Origin: Desulfatitalea sp.
Lineage (GTDB): Bacteria > Desulfobacterota > Desulfobacteria > Desulfobacterales > Desulfosarcinaceae
Assembly (NCBI GenBank): GCA_013041835.1
Contig: JABDRH010000331.1
Span: 1-5,807, forward strand
DNA: 5,807 nt
Direction: 5' to 3'
This document shows, piece by piece, positions 5,410-5,807 of this stretch. Position 1 is the stretch's first letter. Each line of letters opens with the position of its first letter. The position numbers were made by a program, and so were the translations under genes. Below the pieces are notes generated by a model that saw nothing but the letters and a program-made list of their open reading frames with translations, did not search any database and had not been told where the DNA came from.

Positions 5410-5807
5410 ATGAGCAACGCCCGGACCTTGTTGGATTATCACCAAGCCACCAAACACCATTTCCACCGCTATGCCCGGTCGGCGGGTCATATGGATTGGC
5501 GTAACCAACCCCATCCCTTTCGCGTATACGAGGGAGCGCCGAGTCTATCCTTGCCCACCACAGCGACGCCACCGGACTTGACCTATGCCGCGCTTTTCGG
5601 TCCGCCGGGGCACCCGGCCCGCGCCTTGAATCGTTCCACACTCAGCGATTTTCTCTTGCATGCGCTGGCCCTTTCGGCCTGGAAGGCAACCGGCGGCAGT
5701 CGCTGGTCCTTGCGGGTCAACCCCTCTTCGGGCAACCTGCATCCCACCGAAAGCTATCTGGTGCTGCCGAAACTGCCCGATATGCCAACAGGGGTATACC
5801 ATTACAA
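5410..5807 (+). CDS. SagB/ThcOx-type dehydrogenase (nitroreductase superfamily), C-terminus cut by window edge
   Basis: The 132 complete codons visible show the N-terminal part of a SagB/ThcOx-like flavin dehydrogenase. The opening block has LLDYHQATKHHFHRYARS (7-24), MDWRNQPHPFRVYEG (28-42) and a LP pair (48-49), the pattern seen in many stand-alone members of this family. The FMN-binding segment follows, with LNRSTLSDFLLHALALSAW (73-91) and RVNPSSGNLHPTESYLV (102-118). The first known members oxidise azolines to azoles in thiazole/oxazole-modified peptides (with SagC/SagD-type cyclases). Many stand-alone forms have no known substrate, and no cyclase or precursor peptide is in view. Full members are about 350-500 residues long, often with two nitroreductase-like halves, so most of the gene lies outside. 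The ATG at 5410 has only a weak ribosome site (CAGGCG), consistent with downstream translation in an operon with the nitroreductase. Confidence 0.87.
   Translation, partial: MSNARTLLDYHQATKHHFHRYARSAGHMDWRNQPHPFRVYEGAPSLSLPTTATPPDLTYAALFGPPGHPARALNRSTLSDFLLHALALSAWKATGGSRWSLRVNPSSGNLHPTESYLVLPKLPDMPTGVYHY

Overview
The window reads as chromosomal DNA of a sulfate-reducer-like member of the Desulfobacterota (former Deltaproteobacteria), for example the Desulfosarcina/Desulfobacter side. That placement is inferred from the gene mix: a sigma-54 activator of NifA type, a HesB/IscA-like protein with an in-frame UGA (selenocysteine), an FmdB-type zinc ribbon and stand-alone nitroreductases. No rRNA, tRNA, CRISPR array or insertion sequence was seen.

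Left part, minus strand (1-3152). Reading leftwards from 3152: ndk (nucleoside diphosphate kinase), then trmJ-like tRNA/rRNA 2'-O-methyltransferase 9 bp later (likely one transcript), a 257-bp gap with a perfect 15-bp palindrome, a stand-alone CheY-like response regulator, a 294-bp AT-rich gap with a well-matched -24/-12 sigma-54 promoter, and a GAF plus AAA+ sigma-54-dependent activator whose C-terminal part runs off the left edge.

Middle, plus strand (3153-4551). The ndk and fmdB genes diverge from a 271-bp promoter region. The FmdB-like protein has an N-terminal CxxC...CxxC zinc ribbon and an unusually long acidic tail. It is followed by a 244-bp gap and the most interesting gene, at 4160-4486: a 108-residue HesB/IscA-like protein read through an in-frame TGA at 4256-4258. 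The TGA sits exactly where A-type Fe-S carriers have their first conserved Cys, a bacterial SECIS-like hairpin follows it, and a strong intrinsic terminator closes the unit. A standard gene caller would stop at the TGA or keep only the downstream half.

Right part, plus strand (4552-5807). A second intrinsic hairpin-plus-U-tract (4644-4668) lies in the leader of a small FMN nitroreductase. It is followed 88 bp later by the start of a SagB/ThcOx-type dehydrogenase, also a nitroreductase-fold protein, cut by the right edge. These two may form one redox operon.

The genes do not form one obvious pathway: housekeeping (ndk, trmJ), regulation (response regulator, sigma-54 activator) and redox or Fe-S functions (selenoprotein, two nitroreductase-fold proteins) sit side by side. 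The selenoprotein is the system most worth attention.
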